Shown here: in pieces, positions 36,841-45,473 of the stretch
How positions within the stretch are numbered: position 1 is the stretch's first letter
Layout: every line of letters begins with the position of its first letter
Assembly: GCF_000024365.1 (NCBI RefSeq)
Contig: NC_013235.1
Location: 3,286,001-3,350,000 of the forward strand
Reading direction: 5' to 3'
DNA from: Nakamurella multipartita DSM 44233
Lineage (GTDB): Bacteria; Actinomycetota; Actinomycetes; Mycobacteriales; Nakamurellaceae
DNA: 64,000 bases
The notes under the pieces: generated by a model
The model's input: only the letters and a program-made list of their open reading frames with translations
Told to the model about the DNA's origin: nothing
Databases searched by the model: none
Program-made: the position numbers and the translations under genes

Positions 36841-37475
36841 CCCTGGCTGAGGACGAAGGTCTGTTCCGGCAGGGCCTGAGCAGCCTGCTCACCGCCGGCG
36901 GGCATCAGGTCGTGCTGTCCGCGGCGGACGCCCAGCAGCTGGCCGAGCAGGTCCAACAGACGGCCCCCGACCTGGTCATCACCGACATCCGGATGCCGCC
37001 GACCTACACCGGCGAGGGCTTCCAGGCGGCCAAGGACATCCGCCGGCGGATGCCGGACGTGGCCATCGTGCTGCTGTCCCACCACGTCGACGCCCAGGGC
37101 ACCATCGAGCTGCTGGCCGCCGGCCGGCACCGCATCGGCTACCTGCTCAAGCAGCGGGTGCTGGACTTCGGCATGTTCAACGGGGTGCTGGAACGGGTGC
37201 AGGCCGGCGAGTCCGTCATCGACCCCGAGGTGGTCTCCGAGGCGCTCGCCGTCCGCCGACGGCGTCACCCGGTCGACAGCCTCACCCCGCGCCGGCTCGA
37301 CGTGCTGAGCCTGATGGCTCAGGGCTACAGCAACGCCCGGATCGCCCGCGAGCTGGTGGTCACCGAGGCGGCGGTGGCCCGCAACATCGGGCTGATCTTC
37401 GACACCCTCGACCTGCCGCCCGACCCGAACATCCATCGCCGGGTGCAGGCCGTCCTGGAGTACCTCAACCAGTAG
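36831..37475 (+). CDS. LuxR/NarL-family response regulator
   Basis: 214 residues. The receiver has ALAEDEG and the phosphoacceptor in LVITDIRMPPTYTGEG; Lys is in YLLKQRV. The GerE helix-turn-helix is LTPRRLDVLSLMAQGYSNARIARELVV. Its start lies 10 nt inside the kinase gene. The gene is intact although its kinase is frameshifted, so it may now lack its input. Linked to the hydrolase-ABC exporter upstream. Confidence 0.9.
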   Translation: MRIALAEDEGLFRQGLSSLLTAGGHQVVLSAADAQQLAEQVQQTAPDLVITDIRMPPTYTGEGFQAAKDIRRRMPDVAIVLLSHHVDAQGTIELLAAGRHRIGYLLKQRVLDFGMFNGVLERVQAGESVIDPEVVSEALAVRRRRHPVDSLTPRRLDVLSLMAQGYSNARIARELVVTEAAVARNIGLIFDTLDLPPDPNIHRRVQAVLEYLNQ

Positions 37476-37505
37476 CCGCGGCGTCGGCCGGCCGCCGGCT
37501 CGGGC

Positions 37506-39725
37506 TCACTTCACCACGTGCAGCGTGGCCTTGCGGGAATCCTTCGCGGTGGTCACCCCCGAGGCGTCCATGTCCCGGATCTCCCGCTTGAGCTCGGAGA
37601 TCTCGTCCCGCAGCCGGCCGGCCAGCTCGAACTTCAGGTCCCGGGCCGCCGCCATCATCTGATCGGTCAGCTGCTGGACCAAGTCGGCCAGCTCGCTGCG
37701 GGCCATGCCCGCGGTGTTGTGCCCGGCGAACACGCCGGAGGTCTTGGATGCCTTGCCGCCCGGCTCGCCCTGCGCCTTGCGGCCGCGGGAAGAGTTCCGG
37801 CCGGACCCGCCGACCTTCACCGGTGACCCGCCGTCGACGGTGTTGTCCGCCTCCGCGTAGACCAGTGCCAGGATGTCGTTGATCTTCTTGCGCAGCGGCA
37901 TCGGGTCGATGCCGTGGGCACGGTTGTACTCCTGCTGCTTCTCCCGGCGGCGGTTCGTCTCGTCGATCGCCCGTTCCATCGACGGGGTGATCTTGTCCGC
38001 GTACATGTGGACCTCGCCGTTGACGTTGCGCGCGGCCCGGCCGATCGTCTGGATGAGCGAGGTCTCCGAGCGCAGGAAACCCTCCTTGTCGGCGTCCAGG
38101 ATGGCCACCAGGGACACCTCGGGCAGATCCAGGCCCTCCCGCAGCAGGTTGATGCCGACGAGCACGTCGAACTCGCCCAGCCGCAGTTCGCGCAGCAGCT
38201 CGACCCGGCGCAGGGTGTCCACCTCCGAGTGCAGGTAGCGCACCCGGATGCCCAGCTCCAGCAGGTAATCGGTCAGGTCCTCGGACATCTTCTTGGTCAG
38301 CGTGGTGACCAGGACTCGCTCGTCCCGGATGGTGCGGGCGCGGATCTCCCCGATCAGGTCGTCGATCTGGCCGCGGGTCGGCTTGATGACCACCTCCGGG
38401 TCGACCAGCCCGGTCGGCCGGATGACCTGCTCGACGAACTCGCCCTGGGCCTGGCCCAGCTCGTACGGGCCGGGTGTGGCCGACAGGTACACCGTCTGCC
38501 CGATCCGGCCGGCGAACTCCTCCCAGGTCAGCGGCCGGTTGTCCATGGCCGACGGGAGCCGGAACCCGTGGTCGACCAGCACCCGCTTGCGCGAGGCGTC
38601 GCCCTCGTACATGGCGCCGATCTGCGGCACGGTGACGTGCGACTCGTCGATGACCAGCAGGAAGTCGTCCGGGAAGTAGTCGATCAGGGTGGCCGGCGCG
38701 GACCCGCCGGGCCGGCCGTCGATGTGCCGGGAGTAGTTCTCGATGCCCGAGCAGAACCCGACCTGGCGCATCATCTCGACGTCGTAGCTGGTCCGCATCC
38801 GCAGCCGCTGCGCCTCCAGCAGCTTGCCCTGCTTCTCCAGCTCGGCCAGCCGCTGGGCCAGCTCGGTCTCGATCGCGGCGATCGCCTTGGCCATCCGCTC
38901 GGGTCCGGCCACGTAGTGGGTCGCCGGGAAGATCCGCAGCGAGTCGACCTCGCGGACCACGTCGCCGGTGAGCGGGTGCAGGTAGTACAGCCGCTCCACC
39001 TCGTCACCGAAGAACTCGATCCGCACGGCCAACTCCTCGTAGGCCGGGATGATCTCGACGGTGTCGCCGCGCACCCGGAACGAGCCACGGGTGAACGAGA
39101 CGTCGTTGCGCGAGTACTGGATCTCCACCAGCGCCCGAAGCAGGGCATCGCGTTCGATCTGCTGGCCGATCGCCACCGGTAGCGAGCGGTCCAGGTAGGA
39201 CTGCGGGGTGCCCAGGCCGTAGATGCAGGACACCGAGGCGACCACGATCACGTCCCGCCGGGACAGCAGCGACATGGTCGCCGAGTGCCGGAGGCGCTCC
39301 ACGTCGTTGTTGATCGACGAGTCCTTCTCGATGTAGGTGTCCGTCTGCGGGACGTACGCCTCCGGCTGGTAGTAGTCGTAGTAGGAGACGAAGTACTCGA
39401 CCGCGTTCTCCGGGAACAGCTCGCGCAGCTCGTTGGCCAGCTGCGCGGCCAGGGTCTTGTTCGGCGCCATCACCAGGGTCGGCCGCTGCACCTGTTCGAT
39501 CAGCCAGGCGGTGGTCGCGGACTTTCCGGTGCCGGTGGCCCCGAGCAGGACCACGTCCTTCTCCCCCGCGTCCAGCCGCTTGCGCAGCTCGGCGATGGCC
39601 TGCGGCTGGTCGCCGGAGGGTTGGTAGTCGCTGACCACCTCGAAGCGGCCCGAGGTGCGCGGAATATCGCCGACCGGGCGGTGCTCGGAGACGGCCAGGA
39701 TGGGGTGTTCGGTTGCGAAGGCCAC
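37506..39725 (-). CDS. uvrB: excinuclease ABC subunit B
   Basis: 739 residues. Helicase motif I is GATGTGKS (62-69) and the beta-hairpin region is [20 protein letters not shown]. It has the DESH box, [10 protein letters not shown] and [14 protein letters not shown]. The C-terminal UVR motif ([16 protein letters not shown]) contacts UvrC. A longer basic linker ([17 protein letters not shown]) precedes it, as in actinobacteria. UvrB verifies damage and loads UvrC in nucleotide excision repair. GTG start at 39725 without RBS; no SOS box seen. Directly follows coaE (10 bp). Confidence 0.97.
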   Translation of the reverse strand: MAFATEHPILAVSEHRPVGDIPRTSGRFEVVSDYQPSGDQPQAIAELRKRLDAGEKDVVLLGATGTGKSATTAWLIEQVQRPTLVMAPNKTLAAQLANELRELFPENAVEYFVSYYDYYQPEAYVPQTDTYIEKDSSINNDVERLRHSATMSLLSRRDVIVVASVSCIYGLGTPQSYLDRSLPVAIGQQIERDALLRALVEIQYSRNDVSFTRGSFRVRGDTVEIIPAYEELAVRIEFFGDEVERLYYLHPLTGDVVREVDSLRIFPATHYVAGPERMAKAIAAIETELAQRLAELEKQGKLLEAQRLRMRTSYDVEMMRQVGFCSGIENYSRHIDGRPGGSAPATLIDYFPDDFLLVIDESHVTVPQIGAMYEGDASRKRVLVDHGFRLPSAMDNRPLTWEEFAGRIGQTVYLSATPGPYELGQAQGEFVEQVIRPTGLVDPEVVIKPTRGQIDDLIGEIRARTIRDERVLVTTLTKKMSEDLTDYLLELGIRVRYLHSEVDTLRRVELLRELRLGEFDVLVGINLLREGLDLPEVSLVAILDADKEGFLRSETSLIQTIGRAARNVNGEVHMYADKITPSMERAIDETNRRREKQQEYNRAHGIDPMPLRKKINDILALVYAEADNTVDGGSPVKVGGSGRNSSRGRKAQGEPGGKASKTSGVFAGHNTAGMARSELADLVQQLTDQMMAAARDLKFELAGRLRDEISELKREIRDMDASGVTTAKDSRKATLHVVK

Positions 39726-39735
39726 GAGAAAAAGG

Positions 39736-40950
39736 CTACGCGGACGGTCCGACAGTGCCGGTTTCCGCAGGTCGCCACCCGGTGCTCGTGGCCCATTGCT
39801 GGGCCCGGCCGTAGGCGTCGGCCAGCCAGGGCTCCTTCGCCTGGGCGTAGCGATCCGCGTCCGGGTCGCCGGCGAAGCGCCGGGCCAGGCCCTGCTTGAG
39901 CGCCCGGTACTCGGCGATGGCGGCCGGATCGGCGATCAGCCAGTCCCGCAGGAGCAGGGCGCATCGCCAATTCGGCCAATCTCTCACCCTCACGTGGAGG
40001 TTGAGACTTTGCCCGGGATCAGCGTTCGCGTGGTACCGCTTGACCCACCCGGCCGGGTCGGCGCTCTCCGGGTGCGGGGTGTCCGCGCGGATGCCGGGAA
40101 CGGCCGGGAAGCCGGCGGCGGCCAGGGCCGGCGCCAGGGCGTCGGCCTGATCCAGGGAGTCCACGGTCAGTTGCAGGTCCAGGACGTCCTTGGCCGGCAG
40201 GCCCGGGATCGCCGTCGAGCCGATGTGGTCGACGCGAGCCCCACCCGCGGCCGCGGAGATCCGGGCGGCCAGGCGCCGGGCGTCGTCGGCCCAGCTCGCG
40301 CGGGGGGCGACCAGCCGCGGCGCCCCGCGCTCGGCCCGCCGGCCGGCCCGCACGTTGCTCTCGAACGGGATCAGCCGCTGCGTCCACAGCCCGTCGACCG
40401 CGCCGGCCAGCTCCGTCCGGGGGCCGTGATTGGCCAGCATGACGTCGCACAGCGGGGCCCGCTGCTCGTCGGAGAGCTGGGCGGCGATGCGGGCCCGGGC
40501 GTCGGCCTCGGTCAGCCCGCGGCCGATCAGCCGCTCGACCCGGATCTCGGCCTCCGCCCGCACCCCGATGACCAGGTGGAACGACGCCGCCTGGGCCAGC
40601 GTGGTCAGCAGCGGGATGTCGTTGACCACGATCGCCTCGGCCGGCGCGGCGGCCCGGATCTGCTCGAAGCGGCCCCGCACGCGCGGGTGGGTGATCTGTT
40701 CCAGCTGCCGGCGGGCGGCCGGGTCGGCGAACACCACGGCGGCCAGCGCGGCCCGATCCAGCGCGCCGTCGGCGGTCAGCATCGCCGGTCCGAAGGCCTG
40801 CGCGATGGCGGCCAGCCCCGGGCTGCCCGGGGCGACCACCTCGCGGGCCAGCTGGTCGGAGTCGACGACCACCGCGCCGTGCTCGCGCAGGACCGTGGAC
40901 ACGGTGGACTTGCCGGAGCCGATGCCTCCGGTGACCGCGACAGTGATCAT
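39736..40950 (-). CDS. coaE: dephospho-CoA kinase fused to GrpB/UPF0157 domain
   Basis: 404 residues. Residues 1-200 are CoaE: P-loop GGIGSGKST (8-16), [15 protein letters not shown] and NDIPLL. It phosphorylates dephospho-CoA in the last step of CoA synthesis. Residues about 230-400 form a GrpB-like nucleotidyltransferase-fold domain ([21 protein letters not shown] and [14 protein letters not shown]). This two-domain form is known from mycobacteria, where the C-terminal domain helps folding or regulation. The ATG at 40950 is preferred over one at 41001. Confidence 0.94.
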   Translation of the reverse strand: MITVAVTGGIGSGKSTVSTVLREHGAVVVDSDQLAREVVAPGSPGLAAIAQAFGPAMLTADGALDRAALAAVVFADPAARRQLEQITHPRVRGRFEQIRAAAPAEAIVVNDIPLLTTLAQAASFHLVIGVRAEAEIRVERLIGRGLTEADARARIAAQLSDEQRAPLCDVMLANHGPRTELAGAVDGLWTQRLIPFESNVRAGRRAERGAPRLVAPRASWADDARRLAARISAAAGGARVDHIGSTAIPGLPAKDVLDLQLTVDSLDQADALAPALAAAGFPAVPGIRADTPHPESADPAGWVKRYHANADPGQSLNLHVRVRDWPNWRCALLLRDWLIADPAAIAEYRALKQGLARRFAGDPDADRYAQAKEPWLADAYGRAQQWATSTGWRPAETGTVGPSA

Positions 40951-41099
40951 CGACCGATCATCCCCCGCCCCCGGACCGGGTGATCGGTCGCATCCCGACA
41001 CGCGTGTCCGGTTACCGTCCGTCGCGCGCTGCTGGACGTAGCGTCAGGCGCGAGACCCGCCCGCCCCACTCTCGATCCGCCAACCGACAGGAGTCCGTC

Positions 41100-41312
41100 G
41101 TGACGATCACGCTGGCGCGTCCCTCGACGAACGCCCAGGACTCCGGCCGGCACCGGCGCGGGCGGCCCGGCCTGGTGTCGGTGAACTCGTTGGTCGTGGT
41201 CGTCTACCGCGGTTGGCTGAGCCATCTGTTGCGGCCCGGGCGGCACCTGGTGCGCGCTCCGCACGCCCGGCGCCGGACCGCCGGGCTGGCCGCCGTCCCC
41301 GCCACGTCCTGA
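41100..41312 (+). CDS. small basic hypothetical protein
   Basis: 70 residues from a GTG at 41100 with AGGAG at 41089-41093. Contains one hydrophobic core (LVSVNSLVVVVYRGWLSHLL) and an Arg/His-rich tail (RAPHARRRTAGL). No family recognised. The good RBS supports translation, but nothing else does; it may be a real small peptide or chance. Confidence 0.4.
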   Translation: MTITLARPSTNAQDSGRHRRGRPGLVSVNSLVVVVYRGWLSHLLRPGRHLVRAPHARRRTAGLAAVPATS

Positions 41313-41370
41313 CGGCAATCTGATTGCGCCCTGACGGCTGACGGCGTCCCGACGGCGAGCCGAGGGCGGG

Positions 41371-42087
41371 TCAGGACTTGATGATGCGGGTGAGCGCGGC
41401 GCCGGCCAGCTGAGGCAGGCCCGTGGTCAGCGTGGCGGCATCCACCGAGGCCGGGGCGGCGATCGCCAGGGTCCAGTTGTCGTAGGACATCACGATCAGC
41501 CCGCCGTCGCGCAGCGCGATGGTGGCCGGGTAACCGTTGACGGTGGTCTGGCTGATCTGGCCGCCGTTGTCGGTCTCGTTCTGTACCGTCACGCCGACCT
41601 GCTTCTGCGCGGCCGCGGCGTCGGTGTAGCTGGTCAGCCGGAGCGTGATCTGGCCGGTCTTCTTGTCGGCGGACAGCCCGTACAGGCAGCGGACCGAGCC
41701 CGTCTGCCCGGCGTCGGTGTTCACCTCGGCCACGTTGACCTTGAGCCGGTCGTTGGGGATGTCCGCGTTCAGGCTCTTCTTGACGTCGTCGGCGCTGATG
41801 ATCGCGCCACAATCCACCTTGAGCGGGTCGATGCCGGTGACGATCGGGGCGGCCGACACGGCCGGGCTGGACGAGGCGGCCGCGGACGACTCGGGGCTGG
41901 GCGAGGCGGAATCCGTGGGCGGGGCCGATTCGCTGGCCGCGGGCTGTTCCGACCCGGAGGCGGCGGCGTCGCCACTGGACACGGTCACCACCGCGGTGAC
42001 GGTCCGACGGGTGCCCGTATCGGAGGAGCAGGCCGAGACGGCCAGCACCCCGGTCAGGGCGGCGGCCAACACCAGGTGACGACGCAT
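41371..42087 (-). CDS. secreted lipoprotein, DUF3558-like
   Basis: 238 residues from the ATG at 42087. A signal peptide (RRHLVLAAALTGVLA) ends in the lipobox VSAC with Cys20. A Ser/Ala/Pro/Glu linker (about 40-85) precedes a globular domain with Cys residues at about 94 and 135 (VDCGAII and VRCLYGL) that probably form a disulfide. The arrangement resembles actinobacterial DUF3558-type lipoproteins. Anchored outside the membrane; function unknown. Confidence 0.75.
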   Translation of the reverse strand: MRRHLVLAAALTGVLAVSACSSDTGTRRTVTAVVTVSSGDAAASGSEQPAASESAPPTDSASPSPESSAAASSSPAVSAAPIVTGIDPLKVDCGAIISADDVKKSLNADIPNDRLKVNVAEVNTDAGQTGSVRCLYGLSADKKTGQITLRLTSYTDAAAAQKQVGVTVQNETDNGGQISQTTVNGYPATIALRDGGLIVMSYDNWTLAIAAPASVDAATLTTGLPQLAGAALTRIIKS

Positions 42088-42204
42088 GAGTTCACCGTAA
42101 CGGTCGGCCCGCGCCGAATCGGGCAGGGCCAACGCCGACTTCACCGGCGTGTCAACCCTTTCGCGCTGATCAGGAGCCTGGGCCGGGACGAGCCGGACAA
42201 GCCC

Positions 42205-42237
42205 GAAGGGCCGCCACCGAAACGGTGACGGCCCTTC
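42205..42237 (-). terminator. rpsA intrinsic-type terminator hairpin
   Basis: GAAGGGCCG...CGGCCCTTC with an inner CACCG/CGGTG stem around AAA, 24 bp beyond the rpsA stop. There is no U tract, as usual in high-GC actinobacteria. It separates rpsA from the lipoprotein gene. Confidence 0.75.
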
Positions 42238-42261
42238 GAGGACTGCTGGGTGACTGATCGC

Positions 42262-43719
42262 TCAGTTACCGGCCAGACGCTCCCGCAGCGCAGCGAGCTG
42301 CTCGTCGTTGACCAGCGAACCGGCCGGGACCTGCTCGCCGGCGGCCGCAGCCGTGTCGGACGAGTAGTTGCTCGGCTCGGCCGACTCCGCGTCCGCCACC
42401 TGGGCGGCCGCGATCTGCTTGAGGTGCGACTCGTACACCGCGTGCGCGTCGGCGTACTGCTTCTCCCACGCCTCGCGCTGCGTGTCGAAGCCCTCGAGCC
42501 ACTCGCCGGTCTCGACGTCGAAGCCCTCCGGCGGCACGAAGTTGCCCTGCTCGTCGTAGTGGTCGACCACGCCGTACTGGGCCCGCACGTCGTCGAACTC
42601 GGTCTCGGCGGTGATGCCCTCGTTGGCCTGCTTGAGCGACAGCGAGATCCGACGACGCTCCAGGTCGATGTCGATGACGCGGACGAAGATCTCGTCGTCG
42701 ACGGTCACGACCTGCTCGGGGACCTCCACGTGGCGGCCGGCCAGCTCCGAGATGTGCACCAGGCCCTCGATGCCGTCGTAGACGCGCACGAACGCGCCGA
42801 ACGGAACCAGCTTGGTGACCTTGCCGGGGACGACCTGGCCGATGGCGTGGGTCCGGGCGAAGTGCCGCCACGGATCCTCCTGGGTCGCCTTGAGCGACAG
42901 CGAGACGCGCTCGCGGTCCATGTCGACGTCCAGGACCTCGACGGTGACCTCCTGGCCGACCTCGACGACCTCGGACGGGTGGTCGATGTGCTTCCAGGAC
43001 AGCTCGGAGACGTGCACCAGGCCGTCCACGCCACCCAGGTCGACGAACGCACCGAAGTTGACGATGGAGGACACGACGCCCTTGCGGACCTGGCCCTTGC
43101 CCAGCTGGTTGAGGAACTCGCTGCGCACCTCGGACTGGGTCTGCTCGAGCCACTGCCGGCGGGACAGCACCACGTTGTTGCGGTTCTTGTCCAGCTCGAT
43201 GATCTTGGCGTCCAGCTGGCGGCCCACGTAGGGCTGCAGGTCGCGGACACGGCGCATCTCGACCAGGGACGCGGGCAGGAAGCCGCGCAGGCCGATGTCC
43301 AGGATCAGGCCGCCCTTGACGACCTCGATGACGGTGCCGGAGACGACGCCGTCCTCTTCCTTGATCTTCTCGATCGTGCCCCAGGCGCGCTCGTACTGAG
43401 CTCGCTTCTTGGACAGGATGAGGCGGCCTTCCTTGTCCTCCTTCTGCAGGACGAGGGCCTCGACGTGCTCGCCGATCTCGACGACCTCGCTGGGGTCGAC
43501 ATCGTGCTTGATGGACAGCTCACGCGAGGGGATGACGCCCTCGGTCTTGTAGCCGATGTCGAGCAGGACCTCATCGCGATCGACCTTGACGATGGTGCCT
43601 TCGACGATGTCGCCATCGTTGAAGTACTTGATCGTGGAATCGATGGCGGCGAGGAAGTCCTCAGCCGACCCGATGTCGTTGATGGCGACCTGTGGGGCGG
43701 CGACGGTAGAGATGGACAT
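42262..43719 (-). CDS. rpsA: 30S ribosomal protein S1
   Basis: 485 residues from the ATG at 43719; an upstream open frame to 43968 has no S1 character. Four S1 repeats are visible, starting at about residues 38 (DIVEGTIVKVDRDEVLLDIG), 123 (GVVSGTVIEVVKGGLILDIG), 211 (KGVVSSIVNFGAFVDLG) and 296 (GKVTKLVPFGAFVRV), then an acidic Ala/Glu tail. Four-repeat S1 is the actinobacterial form. It binds mRNA on the small subunit. Confidence 0.97.
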   Translation of the reverse strand: MSISTVAAPQVAINDIGSAEDFLAAIDSTIKYFNDGDIVEGTIVKVDRDEVLLDIGYKTEGVIPSRELSIKHDVDPSEVVEIGEHVEALVLQKEDKEGRLILSKKRAQYERAWGTIEKIKEEDGVVSGTVIEVVKGGLILDIGLRGFLPASLVEMRRVRDLQPYVGRQLDAKIIELDKNRNNVVLSRRQWLEQTQSEVRSEFLNQLGKGQVRKGVVSSIVNFGAFVDLGGVDGLVHVSELSWKHIDHPSEVVEVGQEVTVEVLDVDMDRERVSLSLKATQEDPWRHFARTHAIGQVVPGKVTKLVPFGAFVRVYDGIEGLVHISELAGRHVEVPEQVVTVDDEIFVRVIDIDLERRRISLSLKQANEGITAETEFDDVRAQYGVVDHYDEQGNFVPPEGFDVETGEWLEGFDTQREAWEKQYADAHAVYESHLKQIAAAQVADAESAEPSNYSSDTAAAAGEQVPAGSLVNDEQLAALRERLAGN

Positions 43720-44036
43720 GTGGTGGGGTGCTCCGGACGGGGTGGTGTCGGGATCGCGACGTCGACGGGGTCGGGCCGGATCTGGGCTGGCGGCACGCAG
43801 CGGGGCTGGTTCGTCCGGGCGACCTGGAACGACGCCCCCGGGACTCGAGCCCCCTACTGCAAGGCGATGCTTCGGTGATGACCTGACGAGTGCGGTCTGC
43901 TCCATTCCGAGACAGCACAGACCCACAACGCACAAACCAGCGTACGCCATGATCACCCATCCGGGCACATCGGGACCCCGGACGACAGGGATGATCGGCC
44001 GTCACCGGCCCTGGTCGATGCTGGCACCATAACCCG
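43720..44036. promoter_or_regulatory. rpsA leader and divergent methyltransferase promoter
   Basis: 317 bp without a gene. On the minus strand it holds the rpsA leader. On the plus strand a -10-like CATAAC (44028-44033) lies 3 bp before the GTG of the methyltransferase, so that gene is probably leaderless. A GC-rich stretch near 43833-43857 has a weak inverted repeat but I see no tRNA fold or known riboswitch. Confidence 0.4.
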
Positions 44037-44897
44037 GTGACCACTGACGTGCCGGTGCCGTTCGTCTCCCCCGGGGCTGCCGGCATCCTCGCCGAGCCGG
44101 TCGGACCGACCCGGCCCCGTATCCGGCCCGCCGATCAGGCGGCCAGTCGCGCCGCCAACCGCCGCTGGTGGGATGCCGACGCCGACGACTACCACCGCGA
44201 GCACGGCGACTTCCTCGGTGCGGCCGACCTGGTGTGGTGCCCGGAGAACCTGCGCGAGGCCGACGCCGGCCTGCTCGGCGAGGTGGCCGGTCGCCGGATC
44301 CTGGAGGTGGGCTGCGGATCGGCGCCCTGCGCCCGGTACCTGGCCGGCCGCGGGGCGCAGGTCGTCGCCTTCGACCTGTCGGCCGGGATGCTGGCCCACG
44401 CCCGGGCGGCGGCCGCGCGGACCGGCATCGCGGTGCCGCTGGTGCAGGCCGACGCCTGCGAGCTGCCGTTCCGCTCGGGCTCGTTCGACATCGCCTTCTC
44501 GGCGTTCGGCGCGATCCCGTTCGTGGCCGACTCGGCCGGCGCGATGCGGGAGGTGGCGCGGGTGCTGCGGCCGGGCGGCCGCTGGGTGTTCGCGGTCAAC
44601 CACCCGATGCGCTGGGCCTTTCCGGACGACCCCGGACCGGCCGGGCTGACGGTGATCCAGTCCTACTTCGACCGATCGCCCTACGTCGAGGTCGACGCCG
44701 ACGACGTGCCCGCCTACGTCGAGCACCACCGGACCATGGGCGACCGGATCCGCGAACTGGTGGCCGCCGGCTTCCAGGTGCTGGACGTGGTCGAGCCGGA
44801 GTGGCCGGAGGGTTTCGCGCAGGAGTGGGGCCAGTGGTCGCCACTGCGCGGCGAGTACTTCCCCGGCACCGCCATCTTCGTCACCCGGCTCGGCTGA
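44037..44897 (+). CDS. class I SAM-dependent methyltransferase
   Basis: 286 residues, GTG start with no RBS and a -10-like box just upstream, so probably leaderless. Motif I is LEVGCGSAPCARYLA (about 83-97), the acidic motif II is VVAFDLSAGML, post-motif is VQADACELPF, and motif IV region is FDIAFSAFGAIPF. Ubiquinone/menaquinone-like small-molecule methyltransferase fold; substrate unknown. Divergent from rpsA. Confidence 0.87.
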   Translation: MTTDVPVPFVSPGAAGILAEPVGPTRPRIRPADQAASRAANRRWWDADADDYHREHGDFLGAADLVWCPENLREADAGLLGEVAGRRILEVGCGSAPCARYLAGRGAQVVAFDLSAGMLAHARAAAARTGIAVPLVQADACELPFRSGSFDIAFSAFGAIPFVADSAGAMREVARVLRPGGRWVFAVNHPMRWAFPDDPGPAGLTVIQSYFDRSPYVEVDADDVPAYVEHHRTMGDRIRELVAAGFQVLDVVEPEWPEGFAQEWGQWSPLRGEYFPGTAIFVTRLG

Positions 44898-44930
44898 AGG
44901 CGACGCGCGCCGGCGTGGCCGGCGGGCCGG

Positions 44931-45311
44931 CTACCGCTGCTGGTACGGGTTCTGCGGGCCGCCGGGCTGGCCGCCGCCGTACGGCTGCGGACCGCCGGGC
45001 TGGCCCCCGCCGAACTGCTGCGAGTTGCCGAACTGCTGCGGGCCGGGGCCGCGCTGGATCTGGTTGGCCCAGGAGCGCAGTTCGGCCAGCTCCCGCTCAA
45101 TCGGCCATTCCTTGTAGGCGAAGATCAACAACATGACCACGTTGACGATCGGCACGAACATGATCAGCACCCACCAGCCGGAGTAGCCGGCCTTGCTGAT
45201 GATCTTGATGTAGGCGATCAGGAAGACCACCCAGATCACCAACCCGAGCAGGCTGGCGCCGACGATGGCCCCGACGCCCCAGGTGGACAGGTCGTACGTG
45301 TTGTTGTTCAT
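44931..45311 (-). CDS. small membrane protein with Gly/Gln/Pro tail
   Basis: 126 residues from the ATG at 45311 (RBS GAAGG). Two hydrophobic helices (about 13-35 and 43-66) surround a KAGYSGWWVLI turn that recurs in a family of small actinobacterial membrane proteins of unknown function. The cytoplasmic tail is made of GGGQPGGPQ-type repeats and is probably disordered. Function unknown. Confidence 0.7.
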   Translation of the reverse strand: MNNNTYDLSTWGVGAIVGASLLGLVIWVVFLIAYIKIISKAGYSGWWVLIMFVPIVNVVMLLIFAYKEWPIERELAELRSWANQIQRGPGPQQFGNSQQFGGGQPGGPQPYGGGQPGGPQNPYQQR

Positions 45312-45473
45312 GGGCGGACCTTCGCTCCCGGGACACTGCTGCCGATTGTCGACATGGAGCGTAGGTGAGTCCGGGCCCGGCCGCGGGTCGACGCACCCCA
45401 ATGACCAGCAACATCGCCCGAATGTGCGCTGGCCACCCCCGTCCGGGGGCGGCCCGGCTGCGCCCGGTACGGG

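Noticed and set aside
39700..39735. Possible SOS box before uvrB (TTCGGTTGCGAA)
   Set aside because: It lies in the first codons, and lacks the GAAC-N4-GTTC core of actinobacterial LexA sites.
43830..43880. A GGCTCGAGTCCC-type stretch upstream of rpsA resembling a tRNA T-arm
   Set aside because: The flanking bases do not pair as a T-stem and no acceptor, D or anticodon arm can be drawn.
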